From: Glutamicibacter halophytocola
GTDB taxonomy: Bacteria; Actinomycetota; Actinomycetes; Actinomycetales; Micrococcaceae
Assembly: GCF_001302565.1 (NCBI RefSeq)
Contig: NZ_CP012750.1
Location: 1,860,001-1,924,000 of the forward strand
DNA length: 64,000 nucleotides
Reading direction: 5' to 3'
Shown: piece after piece, positions 19,789 to 31,555 of the stretch
How positions within the stretch are numbered: the first letter of the stretch is position 1
Layout: every line of letters begins with the position of its first letter
The notes under the pieces: model-generated
Told to the model about the DNA's origin: nothing
The model's input: only the letters and a program-made list of their open reading frames with translations
The model's database searches: none
Program-made: the position numbers and the translations under genes

Positions 19789-21067
19789 GTGAGGAATCCT
19801 CGTCGTTCTCAATATGGTCGGATGCGTCCGTTTCCAGGCGCTCTACATGGATTTTGCCGATCCGGTTGCGTCGGCCGGCCAGGGAGACCACGGTCAGCCT
19901 CAGGCCGTTGACATCGGCAGTGGACCCGAGCACCGGCACCGATTCCAGGGTCTTGGAGAGCAAACCGCCAACGGTGTCGACGTCTTCCTCTTCAATATGC
20001 ATGTCAAAATGGTCGGCGATGTCATCGATGGCCGCAGTGGCTACCGCAAACAGGGAACCATCAGGGTTCTCGATCAGCTCGGTCCTTGACCGATCATACT
20101 CGTCATCGATCTCTCCGACGATTTCCTCCAGCAGGTCCTCGAGGGTGACCAGCCCGGCGGTTCCACCGTACTCGTCAATGACAACGGCCAGGTGGATGGA
20201 TTCCTTCTGCAGTTCCTGCAGGAGCTCAGCAGCTGACTTGGATTCCGGGACGAAGCGGACCTTGCGTGCCAGATCTGCCAATGTCTCGGCCTGCTGCAGC
20301 CCATGGATCTCGCGAATGAGGTCCTTGAGGTAGATGATGCCCTGGATATCGTCCGTGTCCTCGCCGATCAGCGGGATGCGCGAATAGCCGGAGGCGATGA
20401 ACAGGTCGATGGCGCTGTGCATGCTCTGTTCAGCGGTGAGCACCACCATATCGGTGCGCGGCACCATCACGGAGCGGACACTGGTTTCCTCCAGATCGAT
20501 GACCGAGGAAATCAGTTCGGCTGATTCCTCATCAAGATCTTCGCCTTCAGAGGCGCGGTCTACCAGGTCCCGCAGGCGTTCCTTGCCCAGGTACCCGACT
20601 TCGTCCACTCCGCCGGGGCTCAATGCCTTGGCAATGGACGCCAGCCAGTTGGTGACCGGGCCGAGCACAATGCGCAGCAGCCGGACCATCGGTGCGGTAT
20701 TCTGCACCACGCTTTCCGCGTTGGAGCGGCCGAAACGCCGAGGCGATACGCTCACCAGCACAAAGCCCAAGCCAGCCATGGCAATAGTCGAAATGAGCCC
20801 GATCAGCCAGACATTTTCAATCCATTGGGCGACCAGCAGGGCGACGGCCACTGCGGAAGCTGTTTCGAACCAGATGCGCCAGAACTTGATGGCCTGGGCG
20901 TGGGTTTCGGTTTCGTCGAGAATCGCGGAGAGCGACTTCGAATTGGATTCGGCGCGCAAGCGTTCTGCGGCGTGGCGGGACAGTGCGTAGAACGCTGAGT
21001 CTGCGGCTGTCAGCACGGCGGAAAACGCCATGAAGACCAGTGCGAGAATCAGCAAGAGTATTTCCAC
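19772..21067 (-). CDS. CNNM/CorC-type membrane protein with CBS pair (hemolysin family)
   Basis: Integral membrane protein with an N-terminal CNNM transmembrane domain (about residues 1-160, starting [20 protein letters not shown]), two CBS domains (about 180-310; [17 protein letters not shown] and [25 protein letters not shown] are characteristic) and a C-terminal CorC/HlyC transporter-associated domain. Members are linked to Mg/Co homeostasis; the 'hemolysin' name is historical. GTG at 21067 (431 aa) lies 4 bases after the ybeY stop with GGTGGA upstream. A frame running back to 21199 lies inside ybeY and is not conserved. Confidence 0.9.
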   Translation of the reverse strand: MEILLLILALVFMAFSAVLTAADSAFYALSRHAAERLRAESNSKSLSAILDETETHAQAIKFWRIWFETASAVAVALLVAQWIENVWLIGLISTIAMAGLGFVLVSVSPRRFGRSNAESVVQNTAPMVRLLRIVLGPVTNWLASIAKALSPGGVDEVGYLGKERLRDLVDRASEGEDLDEESAELISSVIDLEETSVRSVMVPRTDMVVLTAEQSMHSAIDLFIASGYSRIPLIGEDTDDIQGIIYLKDLIREIHGLQQAETLADLARKVRFVPESKSAAELLQELQKESIHLAVVIDEYGGTAGLVTLEDLLEEIVGEIDDEYDRSRTELIENPDGSLFAVATAAIDDIADHFDMHIEEEDVDTVGGLLSKTLESVPVLGSTADVNGLRLTVVSLAGRRNRIGKIHVERLETDASDHIENDEDSSHERKP

Positions 21068-21071
21068 GGGG

Positions 21072-21541
21072 CTATTCCACCGTTTCCTTCGGCGCCGGGC
21101 GCCCGGTGTAGGCCTCCAGCAGGCGGCGTTGCAAAGTGAACATCTCCGTTTTTTCGTCGGGTTCCATATGGTCGAAGCCCATGAGGTGCAACAGGCCATG
21201 CGTTGTCAGCAACAGGATTTCATCATGGGTGCTGTGCCCGCCGGCCTTGGCTTGGGCTTCGGCTACCGTAGGGCAAATCACGATATCGCCGAGAATGCCG
21301 TTCTCCCCCGGTGCGCTCGCGGATCCCGGGCGCAGCTCATCCATGGGGAAGCTCATGACATCGGTTGGGCCCTCAAGGTCCATCCACTCCACGTGCAGTG
21401 CGCTCATCGCCTCTTCGTCGATGAATACCACCGACACCTCGGTTTCGGGGTGCAGATACATGGCCTTGAGCACCGAGTCTGCCAGTGCGCTGACGTCCTG
21501 GAGGTCGACGTCGTATTCGGTTTCGTTATTTACTTCAATGC

Positions 21542-21545
<4 letters not shown>
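21072..21545 (-). CDS. ybeY: Endoribonuclease/rRNA maturation factor YbeY
   Basis: Zinc-dependent factor for 16S rRNA 3'-end processing and ribosome quality control. The metal site H116GLLH120LMGFDH126 is intact, and the preceding TDVMSFPMDE segment is conserved. Length is 157 aa. Its ATG overlaps the phoH stop by 4 bases and the CNNM gene follows after 4 bases. Confidence 0.94.
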
Positions 21546-22570
<1,025 letters not shown>

Positions 22571-22866
22571 GCAGTGCTTGGTGCCCCTTTGGTGAGCTTG
22601 ATGGTGGTGTTGCTTTGTCCTTGGTCCCATTCTATCCAGTCATCGGGTTTTCCGGTGGAAATTCAGGCCTGAGCGTAAGTGCAGAACCTGAAAGTAGTCT
22701 TAAATGAATCTATTCCCAGCAGGTCGCGAAGATATAGATTTGGTTACGGATTAGTAAGCGGGGCCGATTTCGGGCAGATTGCGGCAACTCGTATGGCAAG
22801 CTATGACAGCGGCTCCAAAATGTTTTGCGAGCCCAAAACCGAAAAAGTTTCACGGATTGGTATGTA

Positions 22867-23793
22867 GTGCAGTCAAGGTTCTTGCAGAAAATTCCGCGCC
22901 GAATTGGCGTTGTCGGAATTGCTGCCGCCCTCGTGATCGCCGCTGGTTGCGGCTTGAGCAATCGCGAGAGCTCCTTTGAGATGCCAACAAGCGCAAACGC
23001 CGAGTCCTTGAACCTGCCTAGTGCCACCGATGCTGGCGAACAGATCGGCATGGCAACGAAGCTGCCGATCTACTGGCTGGAAAATACGGATACCGGAGTG
23101 TTCCTGTATCGCGAGTATCTGCCGGATAACCGCCACAATGAACCCGTCGGCGACGCCATCTGGACCTTGCTGTCGGCCGAGCCTGCCGGACCGCATCGCT
23201 ACACGCATCTGGGCGCATCTGACGAGATCGGCGTCTCGATGAGCAGCACCAACGTGATCACCTTGGATTTGCCCGCCAAGGTCTTCAGCGCACATCTTGA
23301 TGAAGGCCTCTCGGAACGCTCGATCCAGCAGCTGGTCTTCACGGCAACGGCTGCAGCCTCCAGTTCCGGCCTTCTGGTGGGCGAAACTGCCCCGACGGTG
23401 AAGATCCTTGTTGATGGCCAGCCGAATGCTGACGTCTTTGACGGGTATCGGCTAAAAGACGTTTATGAGCGCAACCCCAAGTTCATGGCGCCGATCTGGA
23501 TCGTGGATCCGCAGTACGGAACGGTACTGGCAGATGGCAAAGTGCGGATCAATGGACGAACGACCAAATTTGATATTGGAACCTTCTACTCCCTGCAGAA
23601 AAAAGACGCCGACGGCAAGCTCACGGTGATCACCGCGCAGAAGCAGGTGATCCCCGGAAAAATTGAAAAAAATGGCGCGTTCAGCATCAGCGAGCGGCTC
23701 TCCCCCGGTTCCTACCGGCTCACTTTCTGGGGCATGGAAACCGAATCGGATGCAAAAGTCGGCGAAGTGACTTCGGTCTTCACGGTTAAATAA
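22867..23793 (+). CDS. GerMN-domain lipoprotein
   Basis: Probable secreted lipoprotein. A basic start (VQSRFLQKIPRR) and hydrophobic segment lead to the lipobox IAAGC (about residue 26). The middle (about 60-180) resembles a GerMN domain: LPIYWLENTDTGVFLYREYL, then VGDAIWTLLSAEPAG and SERSIQQLVFTATAAASSSG. A beta-rich C-terminal domain with IWIVDPQYGTVLADGKVRING resembles the spore-germination-associated Gmad2 module. Despite the names, such proteins occur in non-sporulating actinobacteria; function is unknown. GTG at 22867 is a compromise: no strong ribosome site is visible. The 296 bases upstream hold only the promoter region shared with phoH. Confidence 0.75.
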   Translation: MQSRFLQKIPRRIGVVGIAAALVIAAGCGLSNRESSFEMPTSANAESLNLPSATDAGEQIGMATKLPIYWLENTDTGVFLYREYLPDNRHNEPVGDAIWTLLSAEPAGPHRYTHLGASDEIGVSMSSTNVITLDLPAKVFSAHLDEGLSERSIQQLVFTATAAASSSGLLVGETAPTVKILVDGQPNADVFDGYRLKDVYERNPKFMAPIWIVDPQYGTVLADGKVRINGRTTKFDIGTFYSLQKKDADGKLTVITAQKQVIPGKIEKNGAFSISERLSPGSYRLTFWGMETESDAKVGEVTSVFTVK

Positions 23794-23833
23794 CCGGCGC
23801 TTGAACCGCTTTATTTTTCCCTGGAAACCAAAA

Positions 23834-23867
23834 ATCCGCGGGCACCTTTCACAAGGTGCCCGCGGAT
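23834..23867. terminator. Terminator between GerMN gene and rsmE
   Basis: A perfect 15-bp stem (23834-23848 with 23853-23867) with a TCAC loop lies between converging genes. The minus-strand side continues into TTTTGG, so it mainly ends hrcA-dnaJ-rsmE. Confidence 0.9.
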
Positions 23868-23878
23868 AGCCATATTGG

Positions 23879-24652
23879 TCAGATTTCTCCAAGCAAATGC
23901 CGGATCAGTACCAGCGCTGCCGGTCCTGCCGTGGAAGCCCGCAATACGTGCTGGCCCAACAGGGCGGCATGCGCTCCAGCATCGGTGAATGACTCCAGTT
24001 CCGAATCGGAGATTCCCCCTTCAGGGCCGACGATCATCACAACCTTCTGCCCCTGTTCCGCCCCGGCAAGCCAGCCGGCGACATGCGCCGCCACCGGCTC
24101 CGTGGCCTGCTCGTGCAGCACCAGAACGAGTGCCCCAGCCTGGACATCCGCAGCAACAGCCTTCGCTAGTTCCTTGGAATGAACCGGTGCCAAAACCTCG
24201 GGCTCGAAAGCGCGACGCGATTGCTTCTGGGCTGAGCGGACCTGGGCCCGCCATTTGGCCAGGGCCTTATCCGTCTTGGCAGCATTCCAGCGCACGATCG
24301 ACCGGTCAGCTTGCCACGGGCGCACCGCAAGCACTCCAAGTTCCACCGCTGACTCGACGGCTTGCAAATCACGTTCGCCCTTGGACAGCGCCTGCACCAG
24401 GGTGACCGGATGGTCGCTGCCCGTTTCCTGGGTGCATTCGAGCACCCTGGCGCGCAGCAGGTCCTTGCCGGTGCCCAGCACTTCGACAGTAAGGCGAAGT
24501 CCCTGGCCGTCGAGCAAGTCCAGGTGCTCGCCTGCTGCGACTCGTTTGACCGTCACCGCGTGATGGGCCTCTGGGCCGGAGAGCTCCAAGGTATCCCCCG
24601 GCACTGAGCTTCGTGCCAGTTCGGGGTCGATGACGAAGCTGTGGTTGCTCAT
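23879..24652 (-). CDS. rsmE: 16S rRNA (uracil-1498-N3)-methyltransferase
   Basis: SPOUT-class methyltransferase that methylates N3 of U1498 in the decoding region of 16S rRNA. A PUA-like N-terminal domain (ELSGPEAHHAVTVKRVAAGEHL) precedes the trefoil-knot SAM site: MIVGPEGGISDSELES, then the LGQHVLRASTAGPAAL ending. Length is 257 aa. It starts 2 bases after the dnaJ stop, the usual hrcA-dnaJ-rsmE order in this phylum. Confidence 0.93.
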   Translation of the reverse strand: MSNHSFVIDPELARSSVPGDTLELSGPEAHHAVTVKRVAAGEHLDLLDGQGLRLTVEVLGTGKDLLRARVLECTQETGSDHPVTLVQALSKGERDLQAVESAVELGVLAVRPWQADRSIVRWNAAKTDKALAKWRAQVRSAQKQSRRAFEPEVLAPVHSKELAKAVAADVQAGALVLVLHEQATEPVAAHVAGWLAGAEQGQKVVMIVGPEGGISDSELESFTDAGAHAALLGQHVLRASTAGPAALVLIRHLLGEI

Positions 24653-24654
24653 GC

Positions 24655-25779
24655 TCAGCGCTGGTTCAGCTTGTCGCGCAGCCGCGAGAACATGCCGCCT
24701 GAATGCTCAACGCGTCCAGCGGTCATTTCCTCGCCTCGCAGCTTGGCCAGCTGCTCGAGCAGATCGCGCTGTGCAGCGTCCAGCTTGGTCGGAGTCTCCA
24801 CCTGAAGATGCACGATGATGTCGCCGCGCTTGCCACCACGAAGGCGTGGCACGCCCAATCCTGGCAAGGTGACGGTGTCGCCGTCTTGCGCACCGGCCTC
24901 CACGTTGATCGGCTGTTCGCCGTCGAAGGTTTCCAGCTTGAGCTCGCAACCCAGTGCGGCTGCGGTCATCGGGAGGCTCATCTTGGCGTGCAGGTCGGTC
25001 TGCGCGCGTTCGAAGACCTTGTGGCGGCGCACGTCGACCTCGACAAACAGGTTGCCATTCGGTCCACCGCCGGGGCCTGCTTCGCCCTGGCCGCGCAGCT
25101 GGATGCGGGTGCCCGAATCGACACCTGCTGGAACATTCAGCGACTTCGAGACATGCTCGCGCACGCGTCCTTCGCCGTTGCACTCCAAGCATGGGTCCGG
25201 AATGGTCGTGCCGAAGCCGCGGCAGGCCGCACAGGTCTCCACCGTCATCATCTGGCCGAGGAAGGAGCGGACCGGCCGCTGCACCTGTCCGGCACCGTGG
25301 CAGATATCGCAGGTGACCGGGCTGGTGCCCTCGCGGGTGCACGTGCCGTTGCAGGTCTTGCAGGTGACTGCGGTTTCCATCTCCAGCGGGTAGACGGTGC
25401 CCTTGACCGCGTCTTCCAAGTCGATCGTGATGGTGATCAGCGCGTCGCGGCCCGGCTGGGTACGAGATGCCGGGCCCTGGGCCTGGCCGCCGCCGAAGAA
25501 CTGCTCGAAGATGTCGCCGAACCCGCCGAAGCCTTGGCCGCCGCCGCCAAAGCCCGGGTGGCCGTTGCCGTTCTCATCGCCAGTTGCATCGTAGTTCGAG
25601 CGCTTGGTCTGGTCGGAAAGAACCTCGTAAGCGCGGGTCACAAGCTTAAACTGCTCTGCGGCGTCCTCGCTTGGATTCACATCCGGGTGCAGTTTGCGTG
25701 CCAGCTTCCGGTAGGCACTCTTGATTTCCTGAGGGGTCGCGTCCTTGGCAACGCCCAGGGTCTCGTAATGCGAGCTCAC
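24655..25779 (-). CDS. dnaJ: Molecular chaperone DnaJ (DnaJ2 type)
   Basis: Hsp40 co-chaperone that stimulates DnaK ATPase and delivers unfolded proteins. The J domain (about residues 3-70) has the HPD triad in [11 protein letters not shown] Gly/Phe-rich region ([17 protein letters not shown]) follows, then four cysteine pairs of the zinc domain ([32 protein letters not shown]) and the C-terminal substrate domain. GTG at 25779 (374 aa) gives the family start [12 protein letters not shown] at 25818 would add 13 unconserved residues. It lies 65 bases after hrcA, under the same CIRCE-type control. Confidence 0.93.
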   Translation of the reverse strand: MSSHYETLGVAKDATPQEIKSAYRKLARKLHPDVNPSEDAAEQFKLVTRAYEVLSDQTKRSNYDATGDENGNGHPGFGGGGQGFGGFGDIFEQFFGGGQAQGPASRTQPGRDALITITIDLEDAVKGTVYPLEMETAVTCKTCNGTCTREGTSPVTCDICHGAGQVQRPVRSFLGQMMTVETCAACRGFGTTIPDPCLECNGEGRVREHVSKSLNVPAGVDSGTRIQLRGQGEAGPGGGPNGNLFVEVDVRRHKVFERAQTDLHAKMSLPMTAAALGCELKLETFDGEQPINVEAGAQDGDTVTLPGLGVPRLRGGKRGDIIVHLQVETPTKLDAAQRDLLEQLAKLRGEEMTAGRVEHSGGMFSRLRDKLNQR

Positions 25780-25844
25780 GTTATTCGCCGTGTCCTTTCC
25801 TAAAAATGCAAAATTCAAAAATGCTAAGCGTATCGCCAGCGAAG

Positions 25845-26858
25845 CTAGTGCGCCAAAATCTTTGACAGGTAGCGGGCTACTGCCCGCACCGAGGCCATCG
25901 ATGTTGGATAGTTCATGCGGGTCGGGCCGAGCACACCCAGCTTGTTGCGCACGTCGGCTCCGTAGGTCGTGGCAATCACCGCGGCCTCCGAGAGCTGCCC
26001 GTAGTGATGCTCGGTGCCGATGGCCACCGCCACGCCGCGCGAGTCCGCCTCCAGCTCGGAGAAGAGCTTGAGCAGCACGACCTGTTCTTCGAGGGCCTCG
26101 AGCACCGGGGTGATGGTCAGCGGGAAGTCGCCTTCCACGCGGGCCAAGTTGGCTGTTCCAGACATGATGATGCGCTGGGTATTGGCTGCCTGGGCCATTT
26201 CTTCCAAGGCGTGCAATACGCTGTCTACCAATGGCTCGGATTGCTGCTGCGGGTTCAGCCCGGCGCGGGTCAGCTTGCCGCTCAGATCGGCGAGCTGGAC
26301 TCCCTCGAAACTATTGAGCAGCCACAGCTTCAGGTCGGCCAATTCGGCATCCGAGTACAAGCGCGCAACGGCCATCATGCGCTGGTCCACGGTGCCGTTG
26401 GAGGCAATCATGACCATCAGCACCTGGGAGCTGCCCAAGCTGAGCAGTTCGAGGTTCTTCAGCGACGCGGTGTCGTAGTGCGGCACCTGGATCATCGCCA
26501 CCTGATTGGTCAGCCTGGCCAAGAGCCGAACAGTGCTCTTGAGCATCTCATCCAGGTCGGTGGAGTCATCCAGGATCTTGTTGATGGCATCGCGTTCTGC
26601 CCTGGACAGCGGCTTGAGCTCGCCAATCTCATCGACAAAACGGCGATAGCCCTTTTCGGTCGGAATACGGCCAGATGAGGTGTGAGGGGCAGCAATCAGG
26701 CCCTCTTCTTCCAGCAAGGCCATGTCATTTCGGATCGTGGCCGCACTGACGCCAAGATTGTGCCGATCGAGCAGCGCCTTGGAACCAACCGGTTCACGCG
26801 ACTGGACGTAGTCTTCCACGATGGCGCGCAAAACATCCAAACGCCGAAGCTCACTCAC
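25845..26858 (-). CDS. hrcA: Heat-inducible transcriptional repressor HrcA
   Basis: Represses class I heat-shock genes by binding CIRCE elements; its activity depends on GroEL. The N-terminal winged helix (about residues 1-80) has [32 protein letters not shown], and the rest is the GAF-like HrcA domain ending in [22 protein letters not shown]. Length is 337 aa. A CIRCE-like inverted repeat (26893-26919) lies 34 bases upstream, which implies autoregulation together with dnaJ. Confidence 0.95.
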   Translation of the reverse strand: MSELRRLDVLRAIVEDYVQSREPVGSKALLDRHNLGVSAATIRNDMALLEEEGLIAAPHTSSGRIPTEKGYRRFVDEIGELKPLSRAERDAINKILDDSTDLDEMLKSTVRLLARLTNQVAMIQVPHYDTASLKNLELLSLGSSQVLMVMIASNGTVDQRMMAVARLYSDAELADLKLWLLNSFEGVQLADLSGKLTRAGLNPQQQSEPLVDSVLHALEEMAQAANTQRIIMSGTANLARVEGDFPLTITPVLEALEEQVVLLKLFSELEADSRGVAVAIGTEHHYGQLSEAAVIATTYGADVRNKLGVLGPTRMNYPTSMASVRAVARYLSKILAH

Positions 26859-26892
26859 AACGCCACCTCCTTGGCATCCCTATCAGAAGGGT

Positions 26893-26919
26893 TTGGCACT
26901 CTAACCTTTCAAGTGCCAA
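26893..26919 (-). promoter_or_regulatory. CIRCE operator upstream of hrcA
   Basis: TTGGCACTC (26893-26901), a 9-base spacer, then AAGTGCCAA (26911-26919). The known CIRCE consensus is TTAGCACTC-N9-GAGTGCTAA; the spacing is exact and the arm changes are mostly compensatory. It is the expected binding site for HrcA. Confidence 0.88.
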
Positions 26920-26986
26920 GTCTAATACGTTCAACGGTTGCTAGCATTGGATTTCGAGCGTATTCGATCACAGCGAAAGGCAGTAC

Positions 26987-27859
26987 GTGGCTAATTACTC
27001 CTGGGGACCGCAAGATCTCAGTGCCCCGGCACAGAAAAAACTCCGCCAGGTACCCATCGAACGCGGCATGGTTCTGGAAGATGCCACCTCAGGCTGGGTT
27101 GGCGAAGTCACGCGTACCGAGAAGTCGGGCGGCATGCGCATCATCGTGCTGGAGGACCGCCATGGCAAGACGCGCTCGTTCCAGGCCGGTTTCGGATTCT
27201 ATCTCGAAGGCGAACCCGTCGAGATGGTTGATCCGGTAGCCAAAGCCGCGCAGCCCAAGACCATGGTCTCCGCTTCTGGCTCCCGGGCGGTCACCGGATT
27301 GAAGGCCCGCCAGGCACGCGCCAGCCGAATCTGGGTGGAAGGCAAGCACGATGCAGAACTCGTGGAAAAGGTTTGGGGCCACGACCTGCGTGTTGAGGGG
27401 ATCGTTGTTGAACCACTGCACGGTGTTGACGACCTGGCCGGAGCCATCCGCGATTTTGCCCCTTCTCCCGAACGCCGCCTTGGCATCCTCGTTGACCACC
27501 TCGTGGCCGGCACCAAAGAGGCCCGTATTGCCGCCGAGGCCATGAAGGTCCCCGGCGCAGCACAGAACGTCCTGATTCTCGGGCACCCGTATATCGACGT
27601 CTGGCAAGCGATCAAGCCGTCGACGCTCGGAATCAAGGCCTGGCCTGTCATCCCCAAGGGTACCGACTGGAAAACCGGTGTGCTCCGCGCCTTTGGCTGG
27701 CCGCACGAATCTGCCGAGGACATCGGCATCGGCTGGCAGCGGATCCTGTCCACGGTCTCGCACTATGGGCAGCTGGAACCACAGCTTTTGGGAAGAATAG
27801 AAGAATTGATCGATTTTCTGACCACCGAAGATTACGGTTTCCTAACAATTGACCAATAG
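26987..27859 (+). CDS. DUF3097 protein
   Basis: Conserved actinobacterial protein of unknown function (DUF3097). The 290-aa protein starts MANYSWGPQDLSAP, has an N-terminal beta-rich part with GEVTRTEKSGGMRIIVLEDRHGKTRSF split by family-typical turns, and a central RIWVEGKHDAELVEKVWGHDLR block. That block resembles a Toprim-like fold (the E in VEGKHDAE and the D pair in LVDHL), a resemblance I infer rather than prove. GTG at 26987 has GAAAGG upstream. It diverges from hrcA across the CIRCE region. Confidence 0.87.
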   Translation: MANYSWGPQDLSAPAQKKLRQVPIERGMVLEDATSGWVGEVTRTEKSGGMRIIVLEDRHGKTRSFQAGFGFYLEGEPVEMVDPVAKAAQPKTMVSASGSRAVTGLKARQARASRIWVEGKHDAELVEKVWGHDLRVEGIVVEPLHGVDDLAGAIRDFAPSPERRLGILVDHLVAGTKEARIAAEAMKVPGAAQNVLILGHPYIDVWQAIKPSTLGIKAWPVIPKGTDWKTGVLRAFGWPHESAEDIGIGWQRILSTVSHYGQLEPQLLGRIEELIDFLTTEDYGFLTIDQ

Positions 27860-27948
27860 CTGGACTTTAGCCCGGTAATCAAGCCTCTGCGTGAACCGAG
27901 CCAGCTATGATGGAGAAGAAACCAGCCACAGCAAGACAAGGGAAAATA

Positions 27949-28350
27949 GTGACTTCACGCCAGACGCAGTCATCGGAGAATTCGCGCTTCGAAGGATCGC
28001 GAACCGCTGCGTTGCCGCTGACTCCAACCGAGGACCGGCAATGGTCGACCATGGCCCACTTCGGCGCCATTCTCGGCTGCATTCCGTCTGCCATTATTTT
28101 TGCGGTTTTCCGCGACCGGGGCGCATTCACCGCCCAGGAATCCAAGGAAGCCTTCAACTTCACTTTCCCGCTCACCATTCTGGCCATTGCGCTGAACGTC
28201 TGCACGATCCTGCCCGGCATCGGCTGGCTTTTCTCCGTGCTTGCCGTGGCCCTGTGGGTTTACATGACGGTTTCAGGCGCCCTTGCCGCTATCCAAGCTA
28301 ACAAGGGACGCCCCTACCGCTACAAGTTCAATCTTCGCCTGATGAAGTAG
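27949..28350 (+). CDS. DUF4870-type small membrane protein
   Basis: Small membrane protein of the DUF4870 (Tic20-like) group. After a polar N-terminus, EDRQWSTMAHFGAILG starts the domain; three hydrophobic helices follow with FTAQESKEAFNFTFPLTIL between the first two, a diagnostic segment. It ends GRPYRYKFNLRLMK. GTG at 27949 (133 aa) has AAGGGAAA upstream; an ATG at 27907 would add 14 residues. Function unknown; it converges on hemW. Confidence 0.82.
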   Translation: MTSRQTQSSENSRFEGSRTAALPLTPTEDRQWSTMAHFGAILGCIPSAIIFAVFRDRGAFTAQESKEAFNFTFPLTILAIALNVCTILPGIGWLFSVLAVALWVYMTVSGALAAIQANKGRPYRYKFNLRLMK

Positions 28351-28365
28351 CAGTTCTACCCAGGT

Positions 28366-29595
28366 CTAGAAATCGAGCAATTCTCGCACCACGAGGTCGG
28401 CTAGCAGCCGGCCTCGTTGCGTTAACACCAAGGTGCCGGCAAAAGCCGCCTTGGCATCAATCAGTTCATCAGCAATCAGCCCCGCGACCTTGGTGCGCCC
28501 GGTGGCATCGAGCTCACTGATTTGCATGCCGGAACTCAGGCGGGTCAACAGCATCGTTCGCTCCAGTTGGACAGCCTGGGCATCGGGGTACTCTCGGCCG
28601 TGTCCGGGAGAGATCCCTGCATCAATGCGCTGCTGATACGCAGCTGGATGCTTCACATTCCACCAGCGCAGGCCGCCGACGTGCGAATGGGCGCCAGGTC
28701 CTGCGCCCCACCAATCGCCGCCCTTCCAATACGCAATATTGTGCTGGCAGGCGTTGGCTGGAGTCTTGGCCCAATTGCTCACTTCGTACCAGGAGAAACC
28801 GGCGGCAGCGAACATCTCATCAGCCATCTGGTATTTCTCGGCATGGTCATCATCGTCGATATTGGGAACCTCGCCACGGCGGATTTGCGCAGCAAGCTTG
28901 GTTCCCTCTTCGATGATCAGCGCATAGGCGGAAATATGGTCCGGCTCGTAGCTCAGCGCCGCTTCGATGCTCATGCGCCAATCTTCCAGGCTCTCCCCCG
29001 GAGTGCCGTAGATCAGATCGACGCTGACTTCAAGGCCGGCTTCGCGAGCCCATGCCACAGCCTGGAGTACCCGCTTGGGGTCATGGGTTCGTTCCAGGAC
29101 CTTGAGCACATGGGGCACAGCAGACTGCATCCCGAAGGAAACACGGGTGAATCCGCCGTCGGCCAGTCCTTGCAAGCTCTCGCGGGTCACCGAATCGGGG
29201 TTGGCCTCGGTAGTGATTTCCGCGCCCGGCTTCAGGCCGAAGTCCCGGCGAATCTGACCGAGCACCGATACCAAGTCGCCGGCGGGCAATAGCGTCGGAG
29301 TGCCGCCGCCAAAGAAGACGGTTTCAATTTCCCGGTGCGGCTGGCCCGAGCGGTCCATCACCTCGCGGGCAAAGCTGATTTCCTTGCTCACCGTGGCAGC
29401 ATAGGTCGCCTGGCTCGAGCCCGAACCCAGCTCGGTGGCGGTGTACGTATTGAAATCGCAGTACCCGCAGCGCACCGTGCAGAACGGAATATGGACATAA
29501 AAGGACATGGTCCGCCCCTGGGCCTCATGCGCGCATGAGGCCGGGAGCAGACCATCGGCCGGAGCCGGATCGCCGTCAGGCAGTACTGATGGCAT
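28366..29595 (-). CDS. hemW: Radical SAM heme chaperone HemW
   Basis: Radical SAM protein related to oxygen-independent coproporphyrinogen oxidase, now known to act as a heme chaperone. The 4Fe-4S motif is C39TVRC43GYC46DF, the CxxxCxxC form followed by DF that marks the HemN/HemW group. GGGTPTLL and the C-terminal HemN domain (WWGAGPGAHSHVGGLRWWN) follow. Length is 409 aa. Its start directly abuts the lepA stop, a frequent lepA-hemW pair. Confidence 0.93.
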   Translation of the reverse strand: MPSVLPDGDPAPADGLLPASCAHEAQGRTMSFYVHIPFCTVRCGYCDFNTYTATELGSGSSQATYAATVSKEISFAREVMDRSGQPHREIETVFFGGGTPTLLPAGDLVSVLGQIRRDFGLKPGAEITTEANPDSVTRESLQGLADGGFTRVSFGMQSAVPHVLKVLERTHDPKRVLQAVAWAREAGLEVSVDLIYGTPGESLEDWRMSIEAALSYEPDHISAYALIIEEGTKLAAQIRRGEVPNIDDDDHAEKYQMADEMFAAAGFSWYEVSNWAKTPANACQHNIAYWKGGDWWGAGPGAHSHVGGLRWWNVKHPAAYQQRIDAGISPGHGREYPDAQAVQLERTMLLTRLSSGMQISELDATGRTKVAGLIADELIDAKAAFAGTLVLTQRGRLLADLVVRELLDF

Positions 29596-31443
29596 TTACT
29601 TCTTTTTCGGCTCGTCGGTGGACAGGGCTGCGATGAAGGCTTCCTGCGGAACTTCCACGCGGCCAACCATCTTCATGCGCTTCTTGCCTTCCTTCTGCTT
29701 CTCCAGCAGCTTGCGCTTGCGGCTGATATCGCCGCCGTAGCACTTGGCCAGCACGTCCTTGCGGATCGCGCGGATGTTCTCGCGGGCGATGATGCGCGAA
29801 CCGATGGCAGCCTGGATCGGCACCTCGAACTGCTGGCGGGGAATCAATTCGCGCAGCTTCGAGGTCATCATGGTGCCGTACGAGTACGCCTTGTCCCGGT
29901 GGGTGATCGCGGAAAACGCATCCACCTGGTCGCCCTGCAACAAGATATCGACCTTGACCAGATCGGCAACCTGCTCGCCATCGGCCTTCCAGTCCAGCGA
30001 GGCGTAGCCGCGGGTCTTGGACTTGAGCTGGTCGAAGAAGTCGAACACGATTTCAGCCAACGGCAGGTGGTAGCGCATCTCCACGCGGTCCTCGGAGAGG
30101 TAGTCCATGCCGCGCATGGTGCCGCGCCGGGCCTGGCACAATTCCATGACCGCGCCAATGAATTCGCTCGGAGCAAGAATGGTGGCGGCCACCATCGGCT
30201 CGTGCACTTCCAGGATCTTTCCGTCCGGGAACTCCGAAGGGTTGGTCACGGTGATCATCTGCTTGTCTTCGCCCATGACCTCGTACACCACGTTCGGCGC
30301 GGTGGAAATCAAATCCAGATTGAACTCGGACTCCAGGCGCTGCCGGGTGATTTCCAGGTGCAATAGGCCCAGGAAGCCCACGCGGAAGCCGAAGCCCAAG
30401 GCGACAGACGTTTCCGGCTCGTAGGTCAGGGCGGCGTCGTTGAGCTGCAGCTTGTCCAGCGCATCACGCAGTACCGGGTAATCGGTGCCGTCCATCGGGT
30501 ACAGGCCCGAGAACACCATTGGCTTGGCTTCTTCGTAGCCGCCCAATGACTCGCTGGCAGGCTTCAGGTAGTTGGTGACGGTATCGCCCACCTTGGACTG
30601 GCGAACGTCCTTGACACCGGTGATCAGGTAGCCCACTTCGCCAACGCCCAGGCCCTTGGTGGGCTCCGGGTTTGGCGAGGATACGCCGATTTCCAGCAGT
30701 TCGTGGGTGGTGCCGGTGGACATCATCTGGATCTTCTCGCGAGGAGACAGCTTGCCATCGACAACACGCACATAGGTCACCACACCTCGGTAGGTGTCGT
30801 ACACCGAGTCGAAGATCATGGCGCGCGCTGGCGCTTTGGCATCGCCGACAGGCGGTGGAAGCTGCTTGATGACCTCATCGAGCAGCGCCTCGACGCCTTC
30901 GCCGGTCTTGCCCGATACCTTGAGCACCTCATCTGGCTCGCAGCCAATCAGGTTGGCCAGTTCGGCGGCGTATTTTTCAGGCTGCGCGTTGGGAAGGTCG
31001 ATCTTGTTCAGCACCGGGATGATGGTCAAGTCGCCCTCAATAGCGAGGTACAGGTTCGCGAGGGTCTGGGCCTCGATTCCCTGGGCGGCGTCGACTAGCA
31101 GGATGGCGCCTTCGCAGGCGGCCAGGGAACGCGACACCTCATAGGTGAAGTCAACGTGACCCGGGGTGTCGATCATGTTCAGCGCGTAGGCGGTCCCATC
31201 TTCGGACTCCCATGGCATGCGAACTGCCTGGGACTTGATGGTGATGCCGCGTTCGCGCTCAATATCCATGCGATCCAGATATTGGGCCTTCATGTCGCGG
31301 GCCGAGACAACGCCGGTCAACTGCAGCATGCGGTCGGCCAAGGTCGACTTGCCATGGTCGATATGGGCGATGATGCAGAAGTTACGGATAAGCGACGGAT
31401 CGGTCGCGGCAGGCACCTGAGCGGTGCGGGCCAATGGAGACAC
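29596..31443 (-). CDS. lepA: Elongation factor 4 (LepA)
   Basis: Ribosome-associated translational GTPase (EF4) affecting translation initiation and stalled elongation. G1 is [16 protein letters not shown]3 DTPGHVDF and G4 NKIDLPNA; domains II, III and V resemble EF-G. The LepA-specific C-terminal domain ends [18 protein letters not shown]. Length is 615 aa, as in other actinobacteria. GTG at 31443 has GAGG upstream. First gene of lepA-hemW. Confidence 0.96.
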   Translation of the reverse strand: MSPLARTAQVPAATDPSLIRNFCIIAHIDHGKSTLADRMLQLTGVVSARDMKAQYLDRMDIERERGITIKSQAVRMPWESEDGTAYALNMIDTPGHVDFTYEVSRSLAACEGAILLVDAAQGIEAQTLANLYLAIEGDLTIIPVLNKIDLPNAQPEKYAAELANLIGCEPDEVLKVSGKTGEGVEALLDEVIKQLPPPVGDAKAPARAMIFDSVYDTYRGVVTYVRVVDGKLSPREKIQMMSTGTTHELLEIGVSSPNPEPTKGLGVGEVGYLITGVKDVRQSKVGDTVTNYLKPASESLGGYEEAKPMVFSGLYPMDGTDYPVLRDALDKLQLNDAALTYEPETSVALGFGFRVGFLGLLHLEITRQRLESEFNLDLISTAPNVVYEVMGEDKQMITVTNPSEFPDGKILEVHEPMVAATILAPSEFIGAVMELCQARRGTMRGMDYLSEDRVEMRYHLPLAEIVFDFFDQLKSKTRGYASLDWKADGEQVADLVKVDILLQGDQVDAFSAITHRDKAYSYGTMMTSKLRELIPRQQFEVPIQAAIGSRIIARENIRAIRKDVLAKCYGGDISRKRKLLEKQKEGKKRMKMVGRVEVPQEAFIAALSTDEPKKK

Positions 31444-31555
31444 CTAAACAGACCTCACTAGCTGACTAAAAGACGTAGTTGGATTAGCCTCCATTCTGTC
31501 ATGGTTTCCGAGTCATCACGTATTTCGGCCATCGGCAGCTGGTAGTTTGTCGTTC

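Noticed and set aside
24655..25779. Unusual first zinc motif of DnaJ (CKTCNGTC instead of CxxCxGxG)
   Set aside because: As I recall, this variant is normal for actinobacterial DnaJ2; all eight pairing cysteines are present.
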